From: Chitinophaga sp. Ak27
GTDB taxonomy: Bacteria > Bacteroidota > Bacteroidia > Chitinophagales > Chitinophagaceae
Length of the DNA: 64,000 bases
Assembly (NCBI RefSeq): GCF_012726295.1
Contig: NZ_JABAOB010000007.1
Span: 370,890-434,889, forward strand
Direction of reading: 5' to 3'
Shown here: positions 53,537-62,724 of the stretch, piece by piece
How positions within the stretch are numbered: position 1 is the first letter of the stretch
Layout of the letters: every line of letters begins with the position of its first letter
Translations under genes and position numbers: made by a program
Notes under the pieces: model-generated
What the model was told of the DNA's origin: nothing
Database searches by the model: none
What the model saw: the letters and a program-made list of their open reading frames with translations, nothing else

Positions 53537-54565
53537 CCGTACACAACGAAATCCCAGGTTAGCTAACCCTGACTCCGGCGTACTTTTCATACGTGCAGAT
53601 ACCCGGTATCCCCGGCAATATTCATCGCTGCACATGAAAGAGCCTCCCCGTATTACCCGCTTGGCCTGCCCCGGGTCGTCCGGATCAAAAGCAGTGGTAG
53701 GGCCTGCAGGATTTTGTACGCCCTTTTCGCCCTGTATGTAATAGTTGGCATCGTACCAATCGTCGCACCATTCCCACACATTTCCCGACATATCGTACAA
53801 GTGATAGCCATTGGGCCGGTAAGATTTCACCGGCGCCAGGCCGGTATAACCATCAGTTTGCGTATTGTGATAAGGAAAATTACCATTCCAGGTATTGGCT
53901 TTAGGGTGGCCACTTGTCAATGCCTCATTGCCCCAGGGATATAATTGCCCTGATAGTCCCCCGCGGGCGGCATATTCCCATTCTGCCTCCGTAGGAAGCC
54001 TTTTACCGGCCCATTTGGCAAATGCCTGGGCATCCAGCCAGGAAACCTGCGTAACAGGCTCCTTGCCCCTGTTATTGATGTTACTCGACGGCCCCTCAGG
54101 ATGCTTCCAGCTGGTACCGGGAACAAATGACCACCATTGCGAAATATCGTTGAAAGGCACCTTGTGGTCGGGGGGCGTAAACACCAGGGCACCGGGCGCC
54201 ATCATGGAGGCCAGTACACTGCTGTCGGGTTCAGGACTGCCAGGAGGTAGGCTGGCCAGCAATTCTGCTTTGCTGATAGGTTGCTCGGCGGTGGTAACAT
54301 AACCGGTGGACTCCACGAAGCGGGCAAATTCTTCATTGGTTACCTCGTGCTCATCCATCCAGAAAGAGGCAACATCCACCCTGTGTTTGGGATACTCATC
54401 TGCCATGCCAGTACTGTCGTCTGCGCCCATGAAAAAAGAACCGGCAGGAATCAATACCATCTTATTCAGTGTATCCTTTTCCGTAAGATCGTTCTTCTTT
54501 TTGCCACTATTCCCGGCGCAGGCACTCAGCAGGATTAGCCCCAGCAGTATGTTTATTTTTTGCAT
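53519..54565 (-). CDS. Lipoprotein formylglycine-generating enzyme (sulfatase-modifying factor type)
   Basis: The 348-residue product has lipobox LSAC (Cys16) and the SUMF1 fold (MVLIPAGSFFMGADDST, RLPTEAEWEYAARGG, YDMSGNVWEWCDDWYD). The last part reads RGGSFMCSDEYCRGYR and then LGFRCVRS. The two cysteines (about 312 and 317) in Cys-x4-Cys spacing match the copper-binding pair of true formylglycine-generating enzymes, unlike many relatives that lack them. Such enzymes turn a sulfatase cysteine into formylglycine, but export as a lipoprotein is unusual and no sulfatase is in the window. Confidence 0.88.
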   Translation of the reverse strand: MQKINILLGLILLSACAGNSGKKKNDLTEKDTLNKMVLIPAGSFFMGADDSTGMADEYPKHRVDVASFWMDEHEVTNEEFARFVESTGYVTTAEQPISKAELLASLPPGSPEPDSSVLASMMAPGALVFTPPDHKVPFNDISQWWSFVPGTSWKHPEGPSSNINNRGKEPVTQVSWLDAQAFAKWAGKRLPTEAEWEYAARGGLSGQLYPWGNEALTSGHPKANTWNGNFPYHNTQTDGYTGLAPVKSYRPNGYHLYDMSGNVWEWCDDWYDANYYIQGEKGVQNPAGPTTAFDPDDPGQAKRVIRGGSFMCSDEYCRGYRVSARMKSTPESGLANLGFRCVRSADQK

Positions 54566-54748
54566 GTTATAGACAGCTCTGTTTAGTCGGCACTCAAAAA
54601 TAGTATTAAAACCATAGCTTTACGGTTTTTCCTCAAAAAACGGGCACCATATAGGTGTTAACAATTATATAATCGATTTTCCACAAAAACTGTTGTAAAC
54701 TGCACACGGTTTCGGGACGTCCGCAAGCCCCGGTTTACGGTATCGCGT

Positions 54749-56116
54749 ATGCAAACAACTGCTATACCCTTTACACGCAAGGATTTCGGTGACGACTTTC
54801 TTTGGGGGGTTACTATTTCCGCTTTTCAGAATGAAGGTGCCTTCAATACAGATGGCAAAGGTCTCTCTATTTGGGACACCTTCGCCAGCCGTAAAGGTAA
54901 AATCAAAGATAGGAGTCACGCACAGGTGGCCACTGACTTTTACAATCGCTATACACAAGATATACTACTGGCCAAGCTGCTGGGATTTTCCGTATTCCGC
55001 TTTTCCCTGGCCTGGTCGCGCATTATGCCCAAGGGAACGGGCGCCGTTAACCAGGCAGGAATTGACTATTATCACCGGGTGATAGATGCCTGTCTCGAAT
55101 TGGGGCTGGAACCCTATATCACGCTATATCACTGGGATTTGCCGCAGGCGCTGGAACATAAAGGTGGCTGGAGCCATCGGGGAGTAGTATTTGCCTTTGA
55201 GGAATTTGTGAGAATATGTGCCCGTGAATACGGAAATAAAGTAAAGAACTGGATTGTACTCAATGAACCCTTTGGGTTTACAGCGCTGGGTTATATGTTG
55301 GGCGTACATGCCCCGGGAAAGTTTGGCCTTTCCTGGTTTTTGCCGGCAGTGCACCATGCTGCCCTGGCACAGGCTGAGGCGGGGCGGGTGATCCGCCAGG
55401 AGGTAGCCGGCGCCAATATTGGCACGGCGTTGTCCTGCTCAAAAATTATCCCATATACCAATAGTGAAGAAGACGTACAGGCCGCCCGCCGGGCAGATGC
55501 GCTCTTTAATCGCCTGTTCCTGGAACCAGCCCTGGGCATGGGATACCCGGAAAAAGATTTCCCGCTGCTGCACCGTATTGAACGCCGGTATGCCCTGTGG
55601 CGCGATTGGGATCGCCTCCCATTTGATTTTGATTTTATAGGGGTACAGAATTATTTCCCGCTCGTAGTGAAGTACAATTACTTTATGCCCGTGGTAAAAA
55701 TTGCGGAAGTAAAGGCCAGGTACCGCAATGTACCGCTTACCGGTTTAGGCTGGGAAATCAGTGGCAATGGGCTGTATGAAATACTCAAACAGTTTAGCGC
55801 CTACGAGGGCGTCAGGAAAATCATTGTAACAGAGGGAGGAGCTGCCTTCCCCGACCAGCTTACCGCCGATGGCCGCATTGCTGACACCGCCCGTATTGAA
55901 TATTTCCGGGAATACCTGTCCGGTGTGTTAAAGGCCCGTAGAGAAGGAGTACCGGTAGAAGGCTATTTTGCCTGGACGCTCACCGATAATTTTGAATGGG
56001 CGGAAGGATACCGGGCCAGGTTCGGCCTCGTGCATGTTAATTTCGATACCCAACAAAGAATAATCAAAGATTCCGGATACTGGTTCAGGAAGCTTTTGAC
56101 TGAACGAATGCAATAA
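54749..56116 (+). CDS. Glycoside hydrolase family 1 beta-glucosidase-like enzyme
   Basis: The 455-residue TIM barrel has the GH1 opening DFLWGVTISAFQNEGAFNTD, the acid/base Glu in WIVLNEPFGF and the nucleophile Glu in IIVTEGGAAF. The usual form of the second motif is TENG, so the second Gly here is a small departure. TDNFEWAEGYRARFGLVHVN is also typical. No signal peptide is present, so it acts in the cytoplasm on imported disaccharides. It stands alone. Confidence 0.93.
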   Translation: MQTTAIPFTRKDFGDDFLWGVTISAFQNEGAFNTDGKGLSIWDTFASRKGKIKDRSHAQVATDFYNRYTQDILLAKLLGFSVFRFSLAWSRIMPKGTGAVNQAGIDYYHRVIDACLELGLEPYITLYHWDLPQALEHKGGWSHRGVVFAFEEFVRICAREYGNKVKNWIVLNEPFGFTALGYMLGVHAPGKFGLSWFLPAVHHAALAQAEAGRVIRQEVAGANIGTALSCSKIIPYTNSEEDVQAARRADALFNRLFLEPALGMGYPEKDFPLLHRIERRYALWRDWDRLPFDFDFIGVQNYFPLVVKYNYFMPVVKIAEVKARYRNVPLTGLGWEISGNGLYEILKQFSAYEGVRKIIVTEGGAAFPDQLTADGRIADTARIEYFREYLSGVLKARREGVPVEGYFAWTLTDNFEWAEGYRARFGLVHVNFDTQQRIIKDSGYWFRKLLTERMQ

Positions 56117-56122
56117 CGTGTC

Positions 56123-56157
56123 ACGCAAAGGTGCTTTTTTCTTTAGCACCTTTGCGT
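56123..56157. terminator. Bidirectional terminator
   Basis: Thirteen-base perfect arms ACGCAAAGGTGCT and AGCACCTTTGCGT surround a T-rich 9-base loop between convergent genes. Confidence 0.75.
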
Positions 56158-56165
56158 AAATCTTC

Positions 56166-57395
56166 TTATTGGGCTAATCGCTTCAGGAACCAGAGATCTC
56201 TCAGGCTGAAGTGAAATATCGCATTTACATAAGTTTCTTTTATCAGCGCCGTGCCGGAAGTGCCGCGTTGCCCAGCTTCCAGCCCTATGTAATATCTTAG
56301 CTGCCCGTTTTTGCTGGGCAGCGATACGCCCAGGGTACCGGAAATATCTTTAATCTGAGTATTGCTCACTACCAGTGGCGTTTGGTTGAAAGCAAAACCA
56401 GCTTGTAATACAGCCCCTTCAATCATTTGATTGTAATACTGGCGTTTCAGCGTGTATTCGATACCGGTAGAGTAACGTTGTCCGTCTACATAAGTGAAGG
56501 TCGGGCCTTTCTCATTCAGGCTGTTCCACAGAGAATGCCGGTAGTCGGCCACCCAGGTGAAGGTACCATTGGTGAGGGCGATACCGCCCCCATATTCAGC
56601 TGGTAGCGTGAAATAGGAGGGATCCTGGTCTTTTGAGAAGAGGGAAGTACCGTTGATATCGACGATATTCAGTTTTTCCTGCAATTTCATTTTGGTCTGG
56701 AAGCGATAAGTGGCGCCCAATCCCAGCTGCCAGTCTTTATTGATTTTACCTACATATTGTGCGCCAGCAGTAAAGTTGGGCTTAAAGCCATATTTGTTGT
56801 GCTGTGTTTGTAAAGAGTCGGAACCAATATTTTGTGATACGTTGATGGGGCCAAATAAGAATGCGGTAGATACCCCAACGGAAAAATGCTTGTTGATGGC
56901 AAAGCCGTTAGAAATATATGCCCTGTTAAACCCGCCGGTACCGGTGGTGGTAGTGGTAACGGGTGCGCCTGTACCAGTGACAAACTGTTGGTTAAGAATT
57001 TTGTAATCGATGCTGCTGAAAGGTGCAATACCGGCGGAGATACCCCAGAAACTGGTTGCTTTAAAACCCAGGGCCAATCGTTTAAAGTTGACGTCTCCTG
57101 CGCTATTGGAAATGCCGGCGCCGTTATAGTTGATCTGCTGCGCTTTGATCGATACATCGAACATGAAGTTCTGATTAGGTATCGCACTGTAAGACGCAGG
57201 GTTGAGTTCATTGAGGTAGCCGGAGTGGCGACGGGCAATACCACTGCTCCCCAGGCCGTAGTTCCGGCTGTAATCCCTTGTTTCCATATCTCCTATACCA
57301 TAGGCAGAATAGATGGAATTGAGGCCATGTTGCGCTTTGGCAGCGGTGCCGCACAACAGGAGTAAAGTTAAACCGCTATATATTTTTATGCGCAT
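56166..57395 (-). CDS. Outer-membrane beta-barrel protein, FadL-like
   Basis: The 409-residue protein has a signal peptide (ending AAKAQ) and alternating amphipathic strands throughout. The opening GLNSIYSAYGIGDMETRDYS and the NPASYSAIPNQNF segment resemble FadL/OMPP1-like channels of Bacteroidota. It is 9 bp downstream of a DUF4270 gene and probably co-expressed with it. The transported substrate is unknown. Confidence 0.75.
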   Translation of the reverse strand: MRIKIYSGLTLLLLCGTAAKAQHGLNSIYSAYGIGDMETRDYSRNYGLGSSGIARRHSGYLNELNPASYSAIPNQNFMFDVSIKAQQINYNGAGISNSAGDVNFKRLALGFKATSFWGISAGIAPFSSIDYKILNQQFVTGTGAPVTTTTTGTGGFNRAYISNGFAINKHFSVGVSTAFLFGPINVSQNIGSDSLQTQHNKYGFKPNFTAGAQYVGKINKDWQLGLGATYRFQTKMKLQEKLNIVDINGTSLFSKDQDPSYFTLPAEYGGGIALTNGTFTWVADYRHSLWNSLNEKGPTFTYVDGQRYSTGIEYTLKRQYYNQMIEGAVLQAGFAFNQTPLVVSNTQIKDISGTLGVSLPSKNGQLRYYIGLEAGQRGTSGTALIKETYVNAIFHFSLRDLWFLKRLAQ

Positions 57396-57404
57396 GTGTA
57401 TCCT

Positions 57405-58748
57405 TTATTTGTACAACAGATAGTATAACTGTACTTTAAGCGGGTTCTGAGTGTTTTTTTGATCGCCTATTACCAGCCTGTCCAGTGTTGTTTTTCCATC
57501 TGTAGCACTTGGTGTGAGTAACAATCCCCGTGAATTAACATCGGTAACGGTTTGTTCTTTGATCACATAATTGGTGATATCGAAGGTATAGTTGGTGTTT
57601 ACGTTAAATTGTTTGTCGATGGTCAGCTGTCCATAGGTCAGCGTATCGGTAACGTTGTTCAGCTTATCTACTTCGCAGAGGGCCATGCGTGGTGGCAGGC
57701 GGTCGTTGACATAGGTACCGTTTACCGGTTTAAGAGACAGGTATACCTTCATGACTTTAAAGAACTGCCCCAGGTAAGCCAGGTTTTTAATATAAGGAAT
57801 ATCGATGCGGGTGGCTACGCCGGTGATCGGCTGTGTGAAGCCCTGGTTGCCGGCACTGGCGGAAGGCAGGGTTTTCCCAGGGCCGGTAAGTGGTGCCAGT
57901 GGCGTGCCCGTACGGGTAGTTACCACCTGGTTGAATTGCAGGTTAGATGCCTGCATTTTGAAGTCGACATATTTTACAGTAGTGATTAATTCGTTGACGT
58001 GATAGTATAAACGCATCACCAGGGAAGTATCATTAGCTGTAAAGCCCGATACCAGGGTACTGCCGGCGGCTCCCCTTACATTCAACCCCCGGAAAAATTC
58101 CAGCCACATATTGTTGGTGGTAATATCCGGACTTTTATCTACCAGCATTTGGAATAGCTGGGCGCCCAGCTGGTCGGACATATGGGCGGTAATAAGTTTG
58201 TCGGTATTGGGACGGATAACGCCGGTGAAACTTCCTATCGGCGTACTTTCTGTAGAAAAACTACTGCTGTTGTACAGGTAGTAGAAGTTCTTGGCAGTCT
58301 GGATGGTAGAGGTCACCCGGTATACCTGTAGTTGTTGTACCTGGGTAGAATCGCCGGCGAGGTAGCCATTGGGGCGCATCATCAGCACCATGGAATCATA
58401 TTTGGAGCCATTGGCAGGAATATCAATGGTGGCCGGTTGCGCAATCTGGAAGTAAGATTGAACGGTGGAAGTACCAAAGAGCGGATCTACTCTCTTGCCG
58501 GCCAGTAATACTTCTGCACCGGAGGTAGGCATGGAGTCCTGCTGTATGGTTTGCATCTTCACCGATAAGGTATCAGTAAGGATATAATCGGTATGCTGAT
58601 TATTGTCTACAATATTGTTATAGGTAAACCCCGTCTTCTGGCAGGATGAGATCAGCGCCGCCAGCAACACTGCCGGGAGGTACCTGCGTATCCGACCATT
58701 TACGCACGTGAAAATTAAATGATACATGGTATTGTTCATGGTGCGCAA
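57405..58748 (-). CDS. DUF4270 lipoprotein
   Basis: The 447-residue protein has a late signal with lipobox ISSC (about residue 36). Typical DUF4270 features are the early DYILTDTLSVKMQTIQQDSM, LAGKRVDPLFGTSTVQSYFQ and a C-terminal LVIGDQ string. The likely start may be the ATG of MYHLIF rather than the first. Family members are surface or periplasmic proteins of unknown role, often paired with outer-membrane proteins, as here. Confidence 0.85.
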   Translation of the reverse strand: MRTMNNTMYHLIFTCVNGRIRRYLPAVLLAALISSCQKTGFTYNNIVDNNQHTDYILTDTLSVKMQTIQQDSMPTSGAEVLLAGKRVDPLFGTSTVQSYFQIAQPATIDIPANGSKYDSMVLMMRPNGYLAGDSTQVQQLQVYRVTSTIQTAKNFYYLYNSSSFSTESTPIGSFTGVIRPNTDKLITAHMSDQLGAQLFQMLVDKSPDITTNNMWLEFFRGLNVRGAAGSTLVSGFTANDTSLVMRLYYHVNELITTVKYVDFKMQASNLQFNQVVTTRTGTPLAPLTGPGKTLPSASAGNQGFTQPITGVATRIDIPYIKNLAYLGQFFKVMKVYLSLKPVNGTYVNDRLPPRMALCEVDKLNNVTDTLTYGQLTIDKQFNVNTNYTFDITNYVIKEQTVTDVNSRGLLLTPSATDGKTTLDRLVIGDQKNTQNPLKVQLYYLLYK

Positions 58749-58980
58749 TTTTAGACAGGATCGATACTTTCAATTACTTTAATATGCCAACAGCCAAAAT
58801 TTATCGATGAATAACGAAATCTGTTCTTTATGCTGACAATAGCGCGGGAACGGGCTTTTCGGGGGAAAGAATCCTACTGGTAGATGAAATAACGGTATCC
58901 GTCATCTAAAATAGCGGGAATAGCTATTTCCTGTTTGCCGGAATGCTCCGGCAGATAATTTTGGCTGCAGTAAAAAGAAC
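58749..58980. other. Divergent promoter region
   Basis: This 232-bp gap separates the divergent DUF4270 and Kelch genes. I see no gene, repeat or clear hairpin in it; it presumably holds both promoters. Confidence 0.4.
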
Positions 58981-59976
58981 ATGCTAATGCGATATTTAAA
59001 AGGTTATAGTTTATTATTGATGGCTTCCCTGGCAGCCTGTTCGAAAAGTTCAAATACTACTACGCTGGTTGGGAACTGGATTAAACGTTCTGAATTTGAA
59101 GGTGTTGCCAGAAGCTCAGCTGCTTCATTCGTGGTTAATGATAAAGCCTATGTAGGAACCGGATATGATGGACTTAACAGATTACAGGATATCTGGATGT
59201 ACGATGTGGACCTGAACCAGTGGACACAGAAGGCGCCTTTTACCGGAACTGCACGCAGTAACGCTGTTGGTATGGCCATGGCCGGAAAAGGATATATCGG
59301 TACCGGTTACGATGGACTGAATAAACTGAATGATTTTTATCAATACGACCCTGCCGCTAATACCTGGACACGCAAAGCTGACTTTAGCGGTAGTGCCCGT
59401 TATGGAGCGGTAGCTTTTGCCCTGAATGACAAAGGTTATATCGCTACCGGCTACGATGGTAACTGGTTAAAGGATAACTGGCAATACGATCCGGCTACCA
59501 ATGCCTGGACACAAGCACAGAGCCTCAACAGCGGTAAAAGACAAGACGCTTCTGCCTTTGTGATCAACAACAAAGCGTATGTAGTGATGGGAACGGCTAA
59601 CTCTACACCTGTTACAGATTTTTATTCCTTTGATGGGACCAACTGGACTACCCTCAACTCGATTGCGAATGTAAGCGACGATAGCTTTGATGATGCCTAC
59701 AACTTTGCGGGCAGTGGTGCGGCTTCTTTTGTTATCAATGGAAAAGGGTATATCACTACCGGTACAAGAGGTAGTTATACTGCCGCTACCTGGGAGTACG
59801 ATCCGGCTACCGATCGCTGGGTACAGAAAACAGATTTCGAAGGCGCCGCACGCACTTATGCTACCGGCTTTACCGTGAAAAACCGCGGCTTCGTAGTATT
59901 AGGACAAAGCTCCAGTTTACAGCTGGATGATATGCGGGAATTTGATCCAAACGCAGCGTATAACAAAAATGACTAA
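58981..59976 (+). CDS. Kelch-repeat lipoprotein
   Basis: The 331-residue lipoprotein (lipobox LAAC, about Cys20) has at least five Kelch blades. They repeat the pattern A-x-x-F-x-x-x-x-K-x-Y-x-x-x-GYDG...WMYDxxxNxWTxKAxF. Examples are AYVGTGYDGLNRLQDIWMYD and GYIGTGYDGLNKLNDFYQYD. It forms a beta-propeller at the cell surface or in the periplasm. The next gene overlaps by eight bases, so the two proteins probably work together. Confidence 0.9.
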   Translation: MLMRYLKGYSLLLMASLAACSKSSNTTTLVGNWIKRSEFEGVARSSAASFVVNDKAYVGTGYDGLNRLQDIWMYDVDLNQWTQKAPFTGTARSNAVGMAMAGKGYIGTGYDGLNKLNDFYQYDPAANTWTRKADFSGSARYGAVAFALNDKGYIATGYDGNWLKDNWQYDPATNAWTQAQSLNSGKRQDASAFVINNKAYVVMGTANSTPVTDFYSFDGTNWTTLNSIANVSDDSFDDAYNFAGSGAASFVINGKGYITTGTRGSYTAATWEYDPATDRWVQKTDFEGAARTYATGFTVKNRGFVVLGQSSSLQLDDMREFDPNAAYNKND

Positions 59977-60316
59977 GCGTAACATTATCATCGTTTCCCT
60001 GGTAGCTGTTGCGGCGCTGGTGTTCTTCGCCTGGAAGACATCCCGTACAACCGCGCAGCAGAACGGCTCAGATATGCTTGCCGTAGTAGTAGAACCCTTT
60101 GCGATACACGATGGTTGGGGATATAAGGTAAATGTAGGTGGTCGCACTTATATCTACCAGGACATTATCCCTGGCGTTCCCGGAAACCGGGTATTCCGTT
60201 CAAAGGAAAACGCATTGCGGGTAGGGAATGTGGTCGCAGAAAAGCTAACCCACCATAAAATCCCCTCTATGTCACAGCAGGAGTTGGTGCGCATGGGTAT
60301 ACCGGAAGCGGAGTAA
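59969..60316 (+). CDS. DUF4907-like membrane-anchored protein
   Basis: The product is about 115 residues from MTKRNIIIVSLVAVAALVFF, with one N-terminal membrane helix and a periplasmic domain. The domain reads GWGYKVNVGGRTYIYQDIIP...NRVFRSKENALRVGNVVAEK and fits DUF4907, which is often encoded next to Kelch proteins in Bacteroidota. It overlaps the Kelch gene by eight bases. The function is unknown. Confidence 0.8.
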   Translation: MTKRNIIIVSLVAVAALVFFAWKTSRTTAQQNGSDMLAVVVEPFAIHDGWGYKVNVGGRTYIYQDIIPGVPGNRVFRSKENALRVGNVVAEKLTHHKIPSMSQQELVRMGIPEAE

Positions 60317-60334
60317 TTGTTTACCATATAAATT

Positions 60335-60395
60335 AACCTTTGGATCAGTATTGTTTTCAATGCCACGCATTAAAAACAATACTGATCCAAAGGTT
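60335..60395. repeat. Long perfect inverted repeat
   Basis: Arms of 23 bp (60335-60357 and 60373-60395) are fully complementary around a 15-base loop. It follows the Kelch/DUF4907 pair. No T run is present on the exit side, so it may be a repeat element or an mRNA-stabilising hairpin rather than a plain terminator. Confidence 0.8.
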
Positions 60396-60521
60396 TAATC
60401 TGTTTGTGTATTTTAAGCCGATTTTAAGTTCTTTATTAAATTTAACAATCCCTTATAGAGGATTAACAAACTTTAACACAAGTCTAACCCTATCTAATGT
60501 AAGTTTATCGCATCAAATTAC

Positions 60522-61793
60522 ATGATGCTAAGTTTCAAACGGATTCTCAAAAGTCGTCCCTTCCTCATTTCCTTGCACATCCTGGGATGGGCATGCTTTT
60601 TATTCTTCCCGTTTTTTATTTATCGTATACAGATCATGCATACCGGTTTCTTTTTAAAAGAGCTGGTAGATAACTTGTTCCTCATTGGTATTTTTTACCT
60701 GAATATTTATGTGCTGATTCCCCGGTATTTCAATAGAAGCAAGATTGTTACATATCTGTGCAGTATTGCCCTGTTAATTATTTTTATTACGGCCCAACAG
60801 GCGGCGCTTAATTTCTATTTTTTCAAACACTTAGGACCCCGGCCTGAGATGATGGCGGTTCGTTTAGGTCAAAAAAGTAATACGGTGTCAGTAACATCTG
60901 ATAGCTTTCCTCCGTTTCATCATCGTCGCATGTTTTTCAGCGCCCGGGCTTCCATGGGAGAACCAGCATTTGTAACGAGGGGAGAGGTGCATGACACGGC
61001 GGGAGGAGCTGTAACGGTGGCAGCGCCCGGGTTTTTGCCTATGCATCCTCCGCGCATATTTGAAGAAGGGCCCACACTGTGGGAATATCTCTTTTTCCCG
61101 GAGGTACTCAGAAGATCGGGATTTTTTGCATTGTTGATGTTGTTTATGAGTGGTTTTATCAAGATTGCGCTTGAATGGTTTAAAAGTGAAAAACAGCGGG
61201 AAGAACTGAAAGTAGAGAAGTTAAATGCGGAACTGAAATTCTTAAAGTCACAGATTAATCCTCATTTTCTGTTTAACTGTTTAAACACCATTTATTCGCT
61301 GGCGCATAAACAGTCGACGCAAACGGAACACGCTATTTTGAAGCTGTCCACCATCATGCGATATATGATCTATGAATCCAATGAGGCCAAAGTGTTACTG
61401 TCGCAGGAGTTGAAGTACCTGCATGATTACATAGAAATACAGCGATTGAGATTACCGAAAGATATTAACATCCGGTACCAGTTGAATGGAGATGCAGACG
61501 GTTTGCAGATAGAGCCAATGTTACTGGTACCTTTCGTAGAAAATGCGTTTAAACATGGTATTAGTTATACAGAGGAATCTTTCATCGATATAGATGTGAC
61601 GACAATAAATGATATGATCAGATTAATAGTTAAAAACAGTCATTTTAAAGAACGTGTAGCGGAGAGGGGAGGCATAGGTCTGGACAATGTACTGAAACGC
61701 CTGGCATTGCTCTATGAAAACAGGCATGAGATTAATATCAGCGAAACGGAGAACCAATTTATTGTAGATCTTAAAATTGTGTTGAACAAATGA
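60522..61793 (+). CDS. LytS-type sensor histidine kinase
   Basis: The 423-residue protein has four membrane segments, with an extracytoplasmic loop between the third and fourth (about 110-185). The kinase core has SQINPHFLFNCLNTIYSLAH with the phospho-His, and an HATPase with PMLLVPFVENAFKHGI and GGIGLDNVLKRLALL. It is the common inner-membrane kinase that pairs with LytTR regulators; the two genes overlap by four bases. The gap upstream (60396-60521) is AT-rich and shows only a presumed promoter. Confidence 0.94.
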   Translation: MMLSFKRILKSRPFLISLHILGWACFLFFPFFIYRIQIMHTGFFLKELVDNLFLIGIFYLNIYVLIPRYFNRSKIVTYLCSIALLIIFITAQQAALNFYFFKHLGPRPEMMAVRLGQKSNTVSVTSDSFPPFHHRRMFFSARASMGEPAFVTRGEVHDTAGGAVTVAAPGFLPMHPPRIFEEGPTLWEYLFFPEVLRRSGFFALLMLFMSGFIKIALEWFKSEKQREELKVEKLNAELKFLKSQINPHFLFNCLNTIYSLAHKQSTQTEHAILKLSTIMRYMIYESNEAKVLLSQELKYLHDYIEIQRLRLPKDINIRYQLNGDADGLQIEPMLLVPFVENAFKHGISYTEESFIDIDVTTINDMIRLIVKNSHFKERVAERGGIGLDNVLKRLALLYENRHEINISETENQFIVDLKIVLNK

Positions 61794-62521
61794 TTAAGTG
61801 TATTGCTGTGGATGACGAACCGCTGGCTTTGGAAATTATGGAAGATTATATCCGTAAGGTTCCATTCCTCACCCTGGCGGGTAAATTCGAAAACGCGGCC
61901 ACCGCGTTGCGCTTCATCCAGGACGAGCCGGTTGACCTGGTATTCCTGGATATCAAAATGCCGGATATCACCGGCATCCAGTTCCTCAAGTCATTGAAAT
62001 ATCCGCCTATGGTAGTATTCACTACGGCATACGGCGAGTATGCGCTGGATGGATTTAATCTCGATGTGGTTGATTATCTCCTGAAACCGGTGCCCTTCGA
62101 ACGTTTCCTGAAAGCAGCTGCCAAAGCCAGTGAAACCTGGTCGGTTTCCCAGCAGAAAAATGTGCCGGCCATTGGTAACACTGTACCCATGGAAGCCACC
62201 TGGGTGAATGACTACATCTTCATCAAAACAGAGTATAAGATCATTAAGATCAACCTGGAAGACATCCTTTTCATTGAAGCATTGAAAGACTATACGAAAA
62301 TTTATACACATAATTTGCCGGTACTTACCCTGCGTAGCCTTAAATCGTTTGAAACACGTTTACCCGCAGATAAGTTCATCCGGGTGCACCGTTCCTACCT
62401 GGTATCTCTCAACAAAATAAATTGCGTGGAGAAAAATACCGTCATGATCGCCAATCAATCTATTCCTATCTCTGATGGGTACAGGGATCGTTTCTATGAC
62501 GTGATTAACCGGAATTCCTGA
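61790..62521 (+). CDS. LytTR-family response regulator
   Basis: The receiver has VDDEPLALEI, the phospho-Asp in LVFLDIKMPDITG and the Lys in LLKPVPFERFL. The LytTR domain has DILFIEALKDYTKIYTHNLP and KFIRVHRSYLVSLNKIN. It is translationally coupled to the kinase gene. The large inverted repeat begins 3 bp after its stop. Confidence 0.95.
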   Translation: MIKCIAVDDEPLALEIMEDYIRKVPFLTLAGKFENAATALRFIQDEPVDLVFLDIKMPDITGIQFLKSLKYPPMVVFTTAYGEYALDGFNLDVVDYLLKPVPFERFLKAAAKASETWSVSQQKNVPAIGNTVPMEATWVNDYIFIKTEYKIIKINLEDILFIEALKDYTKIYTHNLPVLTLRSLKSFETRLPADKFIRVHRSYLVSLNKINCVEKNTVMIANQSIPISDGYRDRFYDVINRNS

Positions 62522-62523
62522 GA

Positions 62524-62653
62524 AGCAGAAAGCGGAAAGCTTAAAGCAAAAAGCTATTGTAGCGAATATATCGAAGCGTAATATTAATATATTATTATAT
62601 TTGATATGTATTCGCTACAATAGCTTTTTGCTTTAAGCTTTTCGCTTTCTGCT
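62524..62653. repeat. Inverted-repeat element, copy 2
   Basis: Two 45-bp arms (62524-62568 and 62609-62653) are complementary with one mismatch, around a 40-base AT-only-like loop. The inner arm AGCTATTGTAGCGAAT is identical to that of the element at 50291-50385. A T run follows the right arm, so it may also terminate the two-component operon. Confidence 0.85.
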
Positions 62654-62724
62654 TTTTTTCCGAACTTAGCCCTCTTTTTAAACCATACCACCATTAATTA
62701 ATTATTCTTTTATCAAAAACCACC

